Assembly: GCA_026392265.1 (NCBI GenBank)
Contig: JAPLCL010000071.1
Coordinates: 1-11,457 of the forward strand
DNA from: Actinomycetota bacterium
GTDB taxonomy: Bacteria; Actinomycetota; Thermoleophilia; UBA2241
Direction of reading: 5' to 3'
DNA length: 11,457 nt
Part shown: in pieces, positions 1 to 6,796 of the stretch
How positions within the stretch are numbered: the stretch's first letter is position 1
Layout: each line of letters starts with the position of its first letter
The notes under the pieces: model-generated
Told to the model about the DNA's origin: nothing
The model's database searches: none
What the model saw: the letters and a program-made list of their open reading frames with translations, nothing else
Translations under genes and position numbers: made by a program

Positions 1-123
1 TGCGCTTGAGAACGCACTGCGCGCCGCACGCAGCGTCACGCGCGGGCGGGTGCTCGTCGTCTTCGGCTGCGGCGGCGACCGCGACCGTGGCAAGCGCCCG
101 CTCATGGGCGAGATCGGCGCGCG
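1..123 (+). repeat. Left arm of a 123-bp perfect inverted repeat (misplaced murE fragment)
   Basis: Every base i from 1 to 123 is the complement of base 1070-i, so this is an exact inverted copy of 947-1069. Read on the plus strand it encodes MurE codons 370-410, including FGCGGDRDRGKRPLMGEIGA, although the intact murE runs on the minus strand. Identity ends abruptly at 124 (a, against expected c). The arm begins at the first base of the window, so 123 bp is a minimum length. It has no start or stop of its own and is not a gene. It overwrites the place where murF should continue. The most economical reading is a fold-back chimera or misassembly at a contig end. Confidence 0.95.
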
Positions 124-650
124 AGCTCGCGGATCTGCCCGCGGCCGCGCATCGCCATCTCGACGACGACGACCTCCGTGCCCTGCTCGATGTCGAGGAG
201 TGTCAGCGGGACGCCGATCTCGTTGTTCAAGTTGGCGCTGGTGGCCACCGTACGCGCCACCGGCCGCAGCAGTGCGGCAAGGATATCCTTGGTGGACGTC
301 TTGCCGGCGCTGCCGGTGATGGCCACGACCTTGACGCCGGCGCGCCGGCGGACCTCCGTGGCCAGGCGCTGCAGCGCGGCGAGCCCATCGTCCACGACGA
401 CTCTCGGCGCGTCTGCGGGCAGTGCAGCCGCCGTTGCGGCGCGGACCATCACGGCCGCCGCGCCGGCCGCCAGGGCCTGCGCGGCGTAGGCGTCGCCGTC
501 GTAGGTGTCACCCACGAGCCCCACGAACAGCTCACCGCCGGCCAGACGGCGCGAGTCGGTGCAGACGGCGTCGACGACGGTCCGCCGATGGCCGCCCTCG
601 AGGCGACCGCCACAGGCCGCCGCGACCTCCGCGAGTGTCAGCGCCAGCAC
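102..650 (-). CDS. murF: UDP-MurNAc-tripeptide:D-Ala-D-Ala ligase (MurF), 3'-truncated by the inverted repeat
   Basis: MurF adds D-alanyl-D-alanine to the UDP-MurNAc-tripeptide with ATP, the last cytoplasmic step of stem-peptide assembly. The N-terminal substrate domain (about residues 1-105) contains TDSR at 31-34. The Mur ligase P-loop GSAGKTSTK follows at 113-121, then the family block NNEIGVPLT at 142-150. The GTG at 650 is chosen because it starts the conserved part and lies 4 nt after the murE stop; a GGGGAG lies further upstream inside murE. Only about 176 residues are genuine, against roughly 450 in the family. After L176 the frame enters the inverted murE copy and reaches a stop at 102-104. 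The central-domain remainder and the C-terminal ligase domain are missing. Identity is secure; the end is probably artefactual, since the gene is normally essential. Confidence 0.9.
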   Translation of the reverse strand: MLALTLAEVAAACGGRLEGGHRRTVVDAVCTDSRRLAGGELFVGLVGDTYDGDAYAAQALAAGAAAVMVRAATAAALPADAPRVVVDDGLAALQRLATEVRRRAGVKVVAITGSAGKTSTKDILAALLRPVARTVATSANLNNEIGVPLTLLDIEQGTEVVVVEMAMRGRGQIRELARRSRP

Positions 651-654
651 GCGC

Positions 655-2175
655 TCACCACTCCCCGCGCAGATCGGCCAGAAGCTCAGTGGCGACGGTG
701 CGGTCGTCGAAGGGGATACGGCGGTCACCGATGATCTGGCCCTGCTCGTGACCCTTGCCGGCGATGACCACGGCGTCGCCGACACGGGCCTCGCCCAGGG
801 CGAGGCGGATCGCCGCCCGGCGGTCGGGATCGACGGTCACGACACCTGCGCGCGCCGCCGGGACGCCGGCGACGATCTCGTCGATGATGGCGAGGGGTTC
901 TTCGCTGCGCGGGTTGTCGGAGGTCACGAAGACGCGGTCCGCAAGGCGCGCGCCGATCTCGCCCATGAGCGGGCGCTTGCCACGGTCGCGGTCGCCGCCG
1001 CAGCCGAAGACGACGAGCACCCGCCCGCGCGTGACGCTGCGTGCGGCGCGCAGTGCGTTCTCAAGCGCATCCGGAGTGTGCGAATAATCCACGACCACGC
1101 TGAACGGCTGCCCCGCGCGGACCGCCTGGAAGCGGCCGGGGACGCCTTCGGCGACCGCCAACCCCCTGAGCACGGCGTCGACAGGTAGCCCCAGGGCGAG
1201 CGCGGTCGTCGCGGCGGAGAGGGCGTTCTCGACGTTGAAGCGCGCCGCGAGGAGCAGGGTCACTCGCTCCTCGACGCCCGCGCGAGGGACGGCGAGCACG
1301 AATGACGACCCATCGGCGGCGAGTTCGAGGTCGCGGGCCACGGCGTCGGCCGCAGGCCCATCGTCGTCCGCTAGGCGCGGCCCTTCGACGACGGCGTACG
1401 TCCAGAGAGCGCCGCCGTAGGCCGGCCGGCATTCGCCGGCGAGTCTGCGGCCGTACTCGTCACCGGCGTTGACGACCGCCGTCGCGGCGCCGTTGCGCGC
1501 CTCGTCGGGCAGGAACAGCCTGCGCTTGGCGGCGTAGTAGTCGTCGAGGTCCTTGTGAAAATCCAGGTGGTCCCGCGTGAGGTTGCTGAACACGACGGCG
1601 TCGAAGTCGATGCCGGCGGCGCGCTCCTGGACCAGGGCGTGCGAGCTGATCTCCAACGCGCACGCCCGGTCGCCGGCCACCACCATCTCGCGAAACATCC
1701 GCTGCAGATCGAGTGATTCGGCGGTCGTGAGCTGGACGGGGTCGTCCCGCCCGCCGATACGGTTGACCACCGTGCCAAGCAGGGCGGCCGGCCGGCCGGC
1801 GGCAACGAAGATGCCGGCCAGGAGATGCGCCGTGGTCGTCTTGCCGTTGGTGCCGGTCACGCCGACGACGGTCAGCTCGCGCGAGGGGTGCTCGTACCAG
1901 CGTGCCGCGACGAGAGCCATGGCGCGGCGCACGGACGGCACAAGCACGTGCGGCAACGGCACGCCGGTGTCGCGCTCGCAGACCAGCGCCGCAGCGCCTG
2001 CGGCGGCGGCGCGCACCGCGAACGCGTGCCCATCGAACTTGTGCCCGGGGACGCAAAAGAAAAGCGTGCCGTCGGCGACGTCACGCGTGTGGTAGGCGAG
2101 GCCCCGTATCTCGGTGGCCGGGTCGCCGCGCACGGTGGCGCCAACGACCCCCTCGAGCAGCTCGGCAAGCTTCAT
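655..2175 (-). CDS. murE: UDP-MurNAc-L-Ala-D-Glu:meso-diaminopimelate ligase (MurE)
   Basis: This cytoplasmic ATP-dependent ligase adds the third stem-peptide residue to UDP-MurNAc-L-Ala-D-Glu. The 506-aa product has the normal family length. Visible motifs are the P-loop GVTGTNGKTTTAH (105-117), TTAESLDL (150-157), EISSHAL (175-181), NLTRDHLDFH (198-207), and YYAAKRRLF with the lysine (K217) expected to be carbamylated. The C-terminal domain has DYSHTPDALE and GCGGDRDRGKRP. DNPR at 420-423 is the signature of meso-diaminopimelate enzymes, whereas lysine-adding enzymes differ there. The ATG at 2175 begins the conserved N-terminus; the open frame continues further upstream but only as an antisense shadow of ftsI. 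No Shine-Dalgarno sits at normal spacing. It follows ftsI by 79 nt and precedes murF by 4 nt. Codons 370-410 are duplicated in reverse at the window edge. Confidence 0.97.
   Translation of the reverse strand: MKLAELLEGVVGATVRGDPATEIRGLAYHTRDVADGTLFFCVPGHKFDGHAFAVRAAAAGAAALVCERDTGVPLPHVLVPSVRRAMALVAARWYEHPSRELTVVGVTGTNGKTTTAHLLAGIFVAAGRPAALLGTVVNRIGGRDDPVQLTTAESLDLQRMFREMVVAGDRACALEISSHALVQERAAGIDFDAVVFSNLTRDHLDFHKDLDDYYAAKRRLFLPDEARNGAATAVVNAGDEYGRRLAGECRPAYGGALWTYAVVEGPRLADDDGPAADAVARDLELAADGSSFVLAVPRAGVEERVTLLLAARFNVENALSAATTALALGLPVDAVLRGLAVAEGVPGRFQAVRAGQPFSVVVDYSHTPDALENALRAARSVTRGRVLVVFGCGGDRDRGKRPLMGEIGARLADRVFVTSDNPRSEEPLAIIDEIVAGVPAARAGVVTVDPDRRAAIRLALGEARVGDAVVIAGKGHEQGQIIGDRRIPFDDRTVATELLADLRGEW
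947..1069 (-). repeat. Right arm of the 123-bp inverted repeat, inside intact murE
   Basis: This is the native copy of the sequence duplicated in reverse at 1-123. It lies in frame within the C-terminal domain of MurE, codons 370-410, just before the DNPR motif. The two arms are separated by 823 bp that hold the end of murE and the start of murF. Since this copy fits a complete and well-conserved reading frame, it is the original and the left arm is the derived copy. Confidence 0.95.
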
Positions 2176-2183
2176 CGCGGCGG

Positions 2184-2189
2184 ATTCTA
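2184..2189 (-). promoter_or_regulatory. Candidate -10 element for a leaderless murE transcript
   Basis: The minus strand reads TAGAAT (five of six to TATAAT), ending 8 nt before the murE ATG. It sits in an AT-richer island (TTTTGATAGAAT) of the 79-nt ftsI-murE gap. There is no clear -35. The nearest purine-rich GGAGG lies more than 20 nt from the ATG, too far to act as a ribosome site. This geometry would place the transcription start at or next to the ATG, as in actinobacterial leaderless genes. It is inferred from sequence alone. Confidence 0.35.
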
Positions 2190-2254
2190 TCAAAATGCCC
2201 TCCGCCCTCCACCCGACCGAGGGCCGCCCGCGCGCGTGCCCGCGAGGTCCCATA

Positions 2255-4018
2255 TCACGGCGCGATCTCCAGCTGCTGCAGCGCGAAGCGCATGATCTTC
2301 TGCACGGCCGGCGCGGCGATATCGCCGCCGTAGATCGATGTCCGCGGCGAGTCCACGGCGACCAGCACCACAAGCCGTGGATGGTCGGCGGGGACCATAC
2401 CGATGAACGAGGCCACGTAGTCGGTCTTCGAGTAGCCGCTCCCATCTGGGAGCGGCTTCTCGGCGGTGCCCGTCTTACCGGCCACCTCGTAGCCGGGAAT
2501 CTGCGCCTTGGTACCGGTGCCCTCGGCCACCGCTGTGGCGAGCATGGAGCGCACGTCGCGCGCCACTTTCGCCGAGATGACGCGGTGCTTCTGCATCCCG
2601 CCGTACACCGCGTCGCCGAGCTGGGCGATGAGCCGCGGCTTGACGGCCACGCCACTGTTGGCGACCGTCGAGAAGGCCACCGCCATCTGGATGGGAGTGA
2701 CGGCGATGCCCTGGCCCATCGGGATGTTCACGATCGAAGTGCCCGACCACTTGTCGGCCGGCGGCACGATGCCCGCCGCCTCACCGGGAAAGTCGATCCC
2801 GGTGGGCGCGGCGAAACCGAAGGCATCCATCCACTTGAGCAAGCGCTCCTTGCCCATCTTCATGCCGATCGTCACGGCGCCCACGTTGCTCGACCACTGC
2901 AGGATCTCGCGCACCGAGTATGTCACGGTGCCGCGGGCGTGCGATTCGTTGATGGTGCGGTCGTAGAGCGTGAGCGACGACGGCAGGGTGAACTTGGTGG
3001 TCGGCTTGACGAGCCCGTCGGCGAGCGCCCCTGAGATGGTCACCAGCTTAAAGATCGACCCCGGCTCGTAGATGTCGGTGACGCAGCGGTTGCGGTTGAA
3101 GGCCGGCGTGCGGCCAAAGTCGTTGTCCTCGACCGTGGGCACGTTGGCCATTGCCAGGATCTCGCCGCTGCGCGGGTCCATCACGATGGCCGTCGCCGCC
3201 GTGGCCGAGGAGCTGCGCACGGTGTGCTCGAGCACGTCTTCCGCGGTGTACTGAATGTCTTCATCGAGCGTCAGGCGCACGGATGCGCCGGAAGTCGGCT
3301 GCGTCTGGCGCACCGTCCTGAGCGCGTGGCCGGCCGGATCACGGACGATCACCTCACTGCCCGCCACACCGGCGAGCTGCTTGTCGTACTCCATCTCCAA
3401 ACCGGCCAAGCCGTTGCCGTCGATGCCGGCGAAGCCCAGCACCTGGGCCGCCGAGCCCTTCATGGGGTACGAGCGTTCCTCCTCCGCATAGGCGCCGACC
3501 CCGGGCAGATCGAGAGCCAGAGCGGCCTTGGCGAGCTCGGGGTCGATCTTGCGCGCCACGTAGGCAAAGCCGCTCTTGGGCTGCGCGAGCGCCTTCTCGA
3601 GCGCCCGTCTCTCGCGCTTCTTCGTGATCCGCAGCGCCTTGCACAGGGTGCGCGCCGCCGCCTGGGGATCGTCCAGGAGATAGGGGGTCGCGAACACCGT
3701 CTGCGCCGGCTTGCCCACGGCCAGCTCGCGCCCGTTGCGGTCGAGGATGGCTCCACGGTGCGCGGGCAGCACGACAGTGGCGGTCTGCTGCTGAAGGGCG
3801 ATCCTCGTGAGGTTCTCGGACGAGGACGCCAGAGCCACGGCCTTACCGCCGACGAGCACGAGGAAGACGATGAAGGCGAAGCGCAGGAGGCGGATGCGCC
3901 CGTCGACGCCGCGCCCACCGGCGACTCCTCCGCCGCGCGCCGCGGCCCGGGTCAGCGCGCGCAGGCGGCCACCGCGGCGGCCGGTCGCGCGACGCCGTCC
4001 TGAGGCGCCCGCCGCCAT
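2255..4018 (-). CDS. ftsI: Septal peptidoglycan transpeptidase, class B penicillin-binding protein (FtsI/PBP3)
   Basis: This is the D,D-transpeptidase that cross-links peptidoglycan at the division septum; it is membrane anchored with its catalytic domain outside. The 587-aa product has a basic Arg/Gly/Ala-rich cytoplasmic tail (1-41), one membrane segment (about 43-65) and a class B dimerisation domain (AHRGAILDRNGRELA at 86-100). The transpeptidase domain has the SxxK nucleophile motif SIFK (S321-K324), SxN as SSN (376-378) and KTG (515-517). All catalytic motifs are intact. It ends soon after the transpeptidase domain, with no PASTA repeats. The ATG at 4018 overlaps the ftsL stop as TGATG, so translation is probably coupled. 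Its place between ftsL and murE supports FtsI over an elongation-type PBP2. Confidence 0.95.
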   Translation of the reverse strand: MAAGASGRRRATGRRGGRLRALTRAAARGGGVAGGRGVDGRIRLLRFAFIVFLVLVGGKAVALASSSENLTRIALQQQTATVVLPAHRGAILDRNGRELAVGKPAQTVFATPYLLDDPQAAARTLCKALRITKKRERRALEKALAQPKSGFAYVARKIDPELAKAALALDLPGVGAYAEEERSYPMKGSAAQVLGFAGIDGNGLAGLEMEYDKQLAGVAGSEVIVRDPAGHALRTVRQTQPTSGASVRLTLDEDIQYTAEDVLEHTVRSSSATAATAIVMDPRSGEILAMANVPTVEDNDFGRTPAFNRNRCVTDIYEPGSIFKLVTISGALADGLVKPTTKFTLPSSLTLYDRTINESHARGTVTYSVREILQWSSNVGAVTIGMKMGKERLLKWMDAFGFAAPTGIDFPGEAAGIVPPADKWSGTSIVNIPMGQGIAVTPIQMAVAFSTVANSGVAVKPRLIAQLGDAVYGGMQKHRVISAKVARDVRSMLATAVAEGTGTKAQIPGYEVAGKTGTAEKPLPDGSGYSKTDYVASFIGMVPADHPRLVVLVAVDSPRTSIYGGDIAAPAVQKIMRFALQQLEIAP

Positions 4019-4443
4019 CAGGGCCTCTGGGCGGCCTTGGCGAGACGTGCGCCTTTGGTCACCCTGAGGTACTGCACGTGATCGGCGTCGACGAGCCCGA
4101 GCTGCGTCTCGGCGATGTGGCGGATGCGTACGGTGGAGCCCATCTGCGCGAGCTTCTCGACCAGACGCTCGTTCTCCGCACTCAAGGCGCGTTCCTCGCG
4201 CACGACGGCCGCGGTCTGAAGGGTCTTCTGCACGACGGCAAAGCTCAGGGAGACGCGTCCCACGGCAAGCACGGTGAGGCAGATCACGAAGATGACGAAG
4301 ACCCGCGTGAGGCGGGCGCGCTGCGCCGCGCGGCGCCGCGCCTGCGGCGCCCGCCGCAGGGCCGGCTGCGCCGGGACGCGCTCCGGCTGCTCCTGTCGGC
4401 GCGGGGCCGCTTCCGCGCGCCGCGCCTGTGCGGCTGCCGCCAC
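4018..4443 (-). CDS. ftsL: Septum formation protein FtsL-like, bitopic coiled-coil protein
   Basis: FtsL is a small single-pass divisome protein that joins FtsB/DivIC and helps activate the septal FtsW-FtsI synthase. The 141-aa product has a basic, Gln/Arg-rich cytoplasmic tail (1-45), one membrane helix (FVIFVICLTVLAVGRVSL, about 48-66) and an extracytoplasmic coiled coil rich in Glu, Leu and Ala, including ERALSAENERLVEKLAQMG. It ends with a conserved-looking IAETQLGLVDADHVQYLRV block. Sequence is poorly conserved in this family, so assignment rests on topology, size and position between rsmH and ftsI. The GTG at 4443 is preferred: GGAG lies 6 nt upstream, overlapping the rsmH stop TAG, and 8 nt separate the genes. 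Longer in-frame starts would run into rsmH. Confidence 0.85.
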   Translation of the reverse strand: MAAAAQARRAEAAPRRQEQPERVPAQPALRRAPQARRRAAQRARLTRVFVIFVICLTVLAVGRVSLSFAVVQKTLQTAAVVREERALSAENERLVEKLAQMGSTVRIRHIAETQLGLVDADHVQYLRVTKGARLAKAAQRP

Positions 4444-4451
4444 CTGCGCTC

Positions 4452-5378
4452 CTAGAGCTTGACGGCGGCGCGCAGCTTGGCCGACTTGCTGCGCGGATTG
4501 ACTTCGGTCTCGCGCGCCCTCGGCGTCACCGGCCGGCGCGTCAGCACGCGCAGCGTGGGCTCGTGCCCGCACACGCACAGCGGCAGGCCTGGCGGGCAGA
4601 TGCAGCCCGCGGCGTGGCCCTTGAAGAATTCCTTGACCATACGGTCTTCCAGCGAATGGAAGCTCATCGCCGCGAGGCGGCCGCCAGGGCGCAGCACACG
4701 ATAGGCCTCGTCGAGGCCGCGGGCCAGCGATTGCAGTTCGTCGTTGACCACGATGCGCAGGGCCTGGAAGACGCGGCGCGCCGGGTTGCCGGCGCCGAAA
4801 CGGGCGGGGGTCGGGATGTTGCGCTTGATGACCTCGACCAGTTCACAGGTGGTGGCGAAGGGCTGCTTCTTACGCGTCAGCACGATCCCGCGGGCGATGC
4901 CTTTGGCGTACCGCTCTTCCCCGTACCGAAAGAAGATATCGGTAAGCTCGTTCTCGGGCAGGGTGTTGACCAGGTCGGCCGCCGTGACGTCGAGCTCCGG
5001 GTCCATGCGCATGTCGAGCGGGGCGTCGTACGCGTAGGAGAAGCCGCGCTCACGGCGGTCGAGTTGCATCGAGGAGACGCCGAGGTCCATGTAGACGATG
5101 TCGGCGGAGGCGTCGTCGCGCGCGGCCAGCACCTCGGCGAAGTTGCCGTGGTGAAGCTCGCACTCGCAAGGTGCCGCGCGGGCCACGTCGCGGAAGAACT
5201 CGGCGACGCTGGGGTCGCGGTCCACGGCGATCAAGCGGCCCCTCGGACCGAGCATCGCCGCCACGGCCTCGGCATGGCCGCCGGCGCCGAAGGTGCAGTC
5301 GACGACCACCTCGCCCCTTGTCGGCCGCAGCAGCTCGAGCAACTCGTCGAGAAGGACCGGGGTGTGGGCTAGGGCCAT
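4452..5378 (-). CDS. rsmH: 16S rRNA m4C1402 N4-methyltransferase (RsmH/MraW)
   Basis: RsmH uses S-adenosylmethionine to methylate N4 of C1402 in the 16S rRNA decoding centre. The 308-aa product matches the family length. It begins HTPVLLDELLELL (5-17), followed by the SAM-binding loop DCTFGAGGH (27-35), the acidic DRD (53-55), DLGVSS (98-103), RGFSY (111-115) and DMRMD (122-126). SFHSLEDR (239-246) lies in the C-terminal half. Cysteines 259, 261, 268 and 270 form the CxC...CxC cluster seen in many members. The ATG at 5378, 7 nt after the mraZ stop, is the canonical start; ATGs 9 and 13 codons upstream lie in the end of mraZ and would only add a non-conserved extension. It is the second gene of the dcw run. 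Confidence 0.97.
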   Translation of the reverse strand: MALAHTPVLLDELLELLRPTRGEVVVDCTFGAGGHAEAVAAMLGPRGRLIAVDRDPSVAEFFRDVARAAPCECELHHGNFAEVLAARDDASADIVYMDLGVSSMQLDRRERGFSYAYDAPLDMRMDPELDVTAADLVNTLPENELTDIFFRYGEERYAKGIARGIVLTRKKQPFATTCELVEVIKRNIPTPARFGAGNPARRVFQALRIVVNDELQSLARGLDEAYRVLRPGGRLAAMSFHSLEDRMVKEFFKGHAAGCICPPGLPLCVCGHEPTLRVLTRRPVTPRARETEVNPRSKSAKLRAAVKL

Positions 5379-5385
5379 CTCGTAC

Positions 5386-5826
5386 TCACGAAGCTGCAAG
5401 CTCATCTGCGGTAGCATCGGCCTCCTCCTCCAGACGGGACTGATAGTCAGCCCAGGCGGCGCGCTCCCAGATCTCGATGTGGTTCCGCACGCCGATGATG
5501 CTGACTTCGCGGTTGATGGCGGCGAACTCGAGAAGCTTGGCGGGCACCGTGATACGCCCCTGCCCGTCGAGCTCCTGATGAACGGCGTTGCCCGCCGTGA
5601 AGCGCAGAAGGTCGCGGCCCTTGCTGCTGTTCGCCGAGACGCCCTCCATTTGCCGGGCGAGGTACTCTTCGAACGCCTCCGGGTCGTACACGGCGAGACA
5701 ATGCTCGTGACCCTTGGTCACGTAGAGGCCGTCGGCGAACGCCGAGCGCAGGCGCGCGGGTACGGCGACGCGGTTCTTCGCATCGAAGGTGAACTCGTAC
5801 TCCCCCACCAGGATCGGTCGCTGCAT
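5386..5826 (-). CDS. mraZ: Transcriptional regulator MraZ
   Basis: MraZ is a DNA-binding repressor of its own dcw operon that binds repeats just upstream of its gene. The 146-aa product has two tandem SpoVT/AbrB-type halves, each with the DxxxR signature: DAKNRVAVPARLR (15-27) and DGQGRITVPAKL (87-98). In the first motif an Asn stands where Gly is usual. An acidic tail follows (EEEADATADE). The ATG at 5826 gives the standard start (MQRPILVGEYEF). An in-frame ATG 20 codons upstream would extend the protein through the operator boxes and is rejected. The Shine-Dalgarno is weak, and the start codon abuts the operator, so MraZ binding could affect initiation as well as transcription. Confidence 0.96.
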   Translation of the reverse strand: MQRPILVGEYEFTFDAKNRVAVPARLRSAFADGLYVTKGHEHCLAVYDPEAFEEYLARQMEGVSANSSKGRDLLRFTAGNAVHQELDGQGRITVPAKLLEFAAINREVSIIGVRNHIEIWERAAWADYQSRLEEEADATADELAAS

Positions 5827-5886
5827 AGCCGCCACGTTACCCCACTGTTCCCCACAATGCAATAGTATCGCGCCCTTATTCCCCAC
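5826..5886 (-). promoter_or_regulatory. Putative MraZ operator: GTGGGG boxes on a 10-bp period
   Basis: On the minus strand, GTGGGGAACA (5855-5846) is followed directly by GTGGGGTAAC (5845-5836) and a degenerate GTGGCGGCTA (5835-5826) that reaches the mraZ ATG. A further GTGGGGAATA lies at 5886-5877, 31 bp from the first, about three helical turns away. MraZ is known to bind TGGGN repeats separated by 5 nt, a 10-bp period, in front of its own gene, and this array fits that design. Assignment is by sequence pattern and position, without binding data. Confidence 0.8.
5862..5867 (-). promoter_or_regulatory. Candidate -10 of the mraZ (dcw) promoter
   Basis: The minus strand reads TACTAT, four of six to TATAAT and fitting TAnnnT. 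It lies 35 nt before the mraZ ATG. Transcription would start near 5855, so the three adjacent GTGGGG-type boxes would cover about +1 to +30 and the distant box would fall in the -35 zone. No good -35 hexamer is seen (TGCAGT at 17-bp spacing). Confidence 0.4.
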
Positions 5887-5902
5887 TGCATCGCATATGA
5901 CA

Positions 5903-5921
5903 CCCCCTGCGACGCACGGGG
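5903..5921. promoter_or_regulatory. 19-bp near-perfect dyad upstream of mraZ
   Basis: Arms 5903-5911 and 5913-5921 are complementary at eight of nine positions around a single central base at 5912 (CCCCCTGCG / CGCACGGGG). The one-base centre makes a stable RNA hairpin less natural than a protein-binding dyad. It lies 90 bp past the LysM gene stop and about 50 bp upstream of the presumed mraZ transcription start. It could be an operator or a GC-rich terminator. The remainder of 5887-6010 shows nothing else recognisable. Confidence 0.45.
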
Positions 5922-6010
5922 ACGCACCTGGCTGGAGCGAGAGGAGAGGCGTTACACGACTGTGGGCAGGGCGGCCGCGGGTGTGACGGGACCGGCGGCG
6001 GGCGCCAGGC

Positions 6011-6667
6011 TCAGGGGATCGGCTTCGGGACCTTGACTTTGGTGCCGACGACCAGAGTGCTGCTGCTGAGCTTGGGGTTGAGCAGCTCGATCGCGCTGGT
6101 ACTCGTGTCGAACTTCACGGCGATGCCCGACAGCGTGTCGCCGCTCTTGACGACGTACACCTTGTAGTTGGTCGGCTTGACAGTGCCGCCGCTCTTGGTC
6201 TTGGTGGCCGTGGGGGTGGGCGTGACCACCGGTTCGGCCTTGCCGCCGATGACGCCGGATTGGACCGCGATACTCAGCAGGATCACCACGGCCACAAGAA
6301 AGACGACCGGCGCCACGACGCGCGCGACCATGCGTCCCGCCCGAGGCGCGGCCGCGGGACGCGGCCGCGAGGTGCGCGCGGCGGCCGAACGTGGCCGCGA
6401 GGTGCGCGCAGCCACGGACTCAGGGCGCCGCGCCCTGGACGCTACGGGGGGGGCGTACGCGGCCGGCGCCGCGGCTGTGGCGGCCGTGAGTGACTGCAGC
6501 CTCTCGAGAGCCGCCGAGGGATCGTCGCCGGCCGCGGACGTGGACGGTGAGCCGGGCGGGACGGCCTCACTCTGCCAGCGCTGGGCCCCGCTCGGGGACG
6601 CCGCATCATCCGGCGCGGGGCGCCGGCGGCGTGGCTGTGGCTGCTTGTCGTTGGCGTCGTCGGTCAT
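6011..6667 (-). CDS. Membrane-anchored LysM-domain protein
   Basis: LysM modules bind the N-acetylglucosamine backbone of peptidoglycan, so this 218-aa protein probably sits in the membrane and contacts the wall; no catalytic domain is present. The N-terminus (1-112) is a long cytoplasmic low-complexity region rich in Ala, Pro and Arg, with two tandem 10-residue units beginning AARTSRPR (86-105). One membrane helix follows (MVARVVAPVVFLVAVVILLS, 113-132), without a signal cleavage site, giving type II topology. A Thr/Pro/Lys linker (147-166) leads to one LysM domain at 168-214 (YVVKSGDTLSGIAVKF ... VVGTKVKVP). The ATG at 6667 has no evident Shine-Dalgarno, so the start is less certain. It lies 129 nt after the 216-aa gene and upstream of the dcw cluster on the same strand. 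Confidence 0.85.
   Translation of the reverse strand: MTDDANDKQPQPRRRRPAPDDAASPSGAQRWQSEAVPPGSPSTSAAGDDPSAALERLQSLTAATAAAPAAYAPPVASRARRPESVAARTSRPRSAAARTSRPRPAAAPRAGRMVARVVAPVVFLVAVVILLSIAVQSGVIGGKAEPVVTPTPTATKTKSGGTVKPTNYKVYVVKSGDTLSGIAVKFDTSTSAIELLNPKLSSSTLVVGTKVKVPKPIP
6363..6409. repeat. Tandem 30-bp coding repeat in the LysM gene
   Basis: The 17-mer GGCCGCGAGGTGCGCGC occurs at 6363-6379 and again at 6393-6409, exactly 30 bp apart. This corresponds to two 10-residue units in the basic cytoplasmic tail of the LysM protein. The in-frame period suggests slippage or local duplication that keeps the reading frame. Confidence 0.8.
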
Positions 6668-6715
6668 AGGGCGAACGCGAAGTCGTTGCGCATAGATTCG
6701 GCGGCGGCAGCAGCA

Positions 6716-6772
6716 GCCCTTCGGGCCGACCCCCCTTGAGACGCGGCCATCCTCTTCGCGGCGGACTCCGCC
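6716..6772. other. Short hairpins in the 129-bp gap between the 216-aa gene and the LysM gene
   Basis: Two small inverted repeats are visible: GCCC-ttc-GGGC at 6716-6726 and GGCGG-act-CCGCC at 6760-6772. Neither has a U-tract in either direction, so intrinsic termination is not supported. They could be weak RNA structures in a shared transcript or chance in GC-rich DNA. No promoter stands out in the gap. Confidence 0.3.
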
Positions 6773-6796
6773 TGAGAGTGGGCCGGCCGGGAGTCG

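Noticed and set aside
1..123. Terminal inverted repeats of a mobile element
   Set aside because: The arms are exact pieces of murE coding sequence and enclose only host murE/murF sequence, with no transposase or target-site duplication.
50..319. Plus-strand open frame starting with a MurE-like segment
   Set aside because: The MurE-like part is the inverted repeat arm; after base 123 the frame is antisense to murF. It is a chimera, not a gene.
2114..3034. 306-codon plus-strand open frame opposite ftsI and murE
   Set aside because: It is antisense to strongly conserved genes with intact catalytic motifs, and its His/Arg/Gly-rich translation resembles nothing.
6668..6697. Nine-codon open frame (MRNDFAFAL) overlapping the LysM start codon
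   Set aside because: Considered as a leader peptide, but it has no ribosome site and no supporting pattern, so chance is the better explanation.
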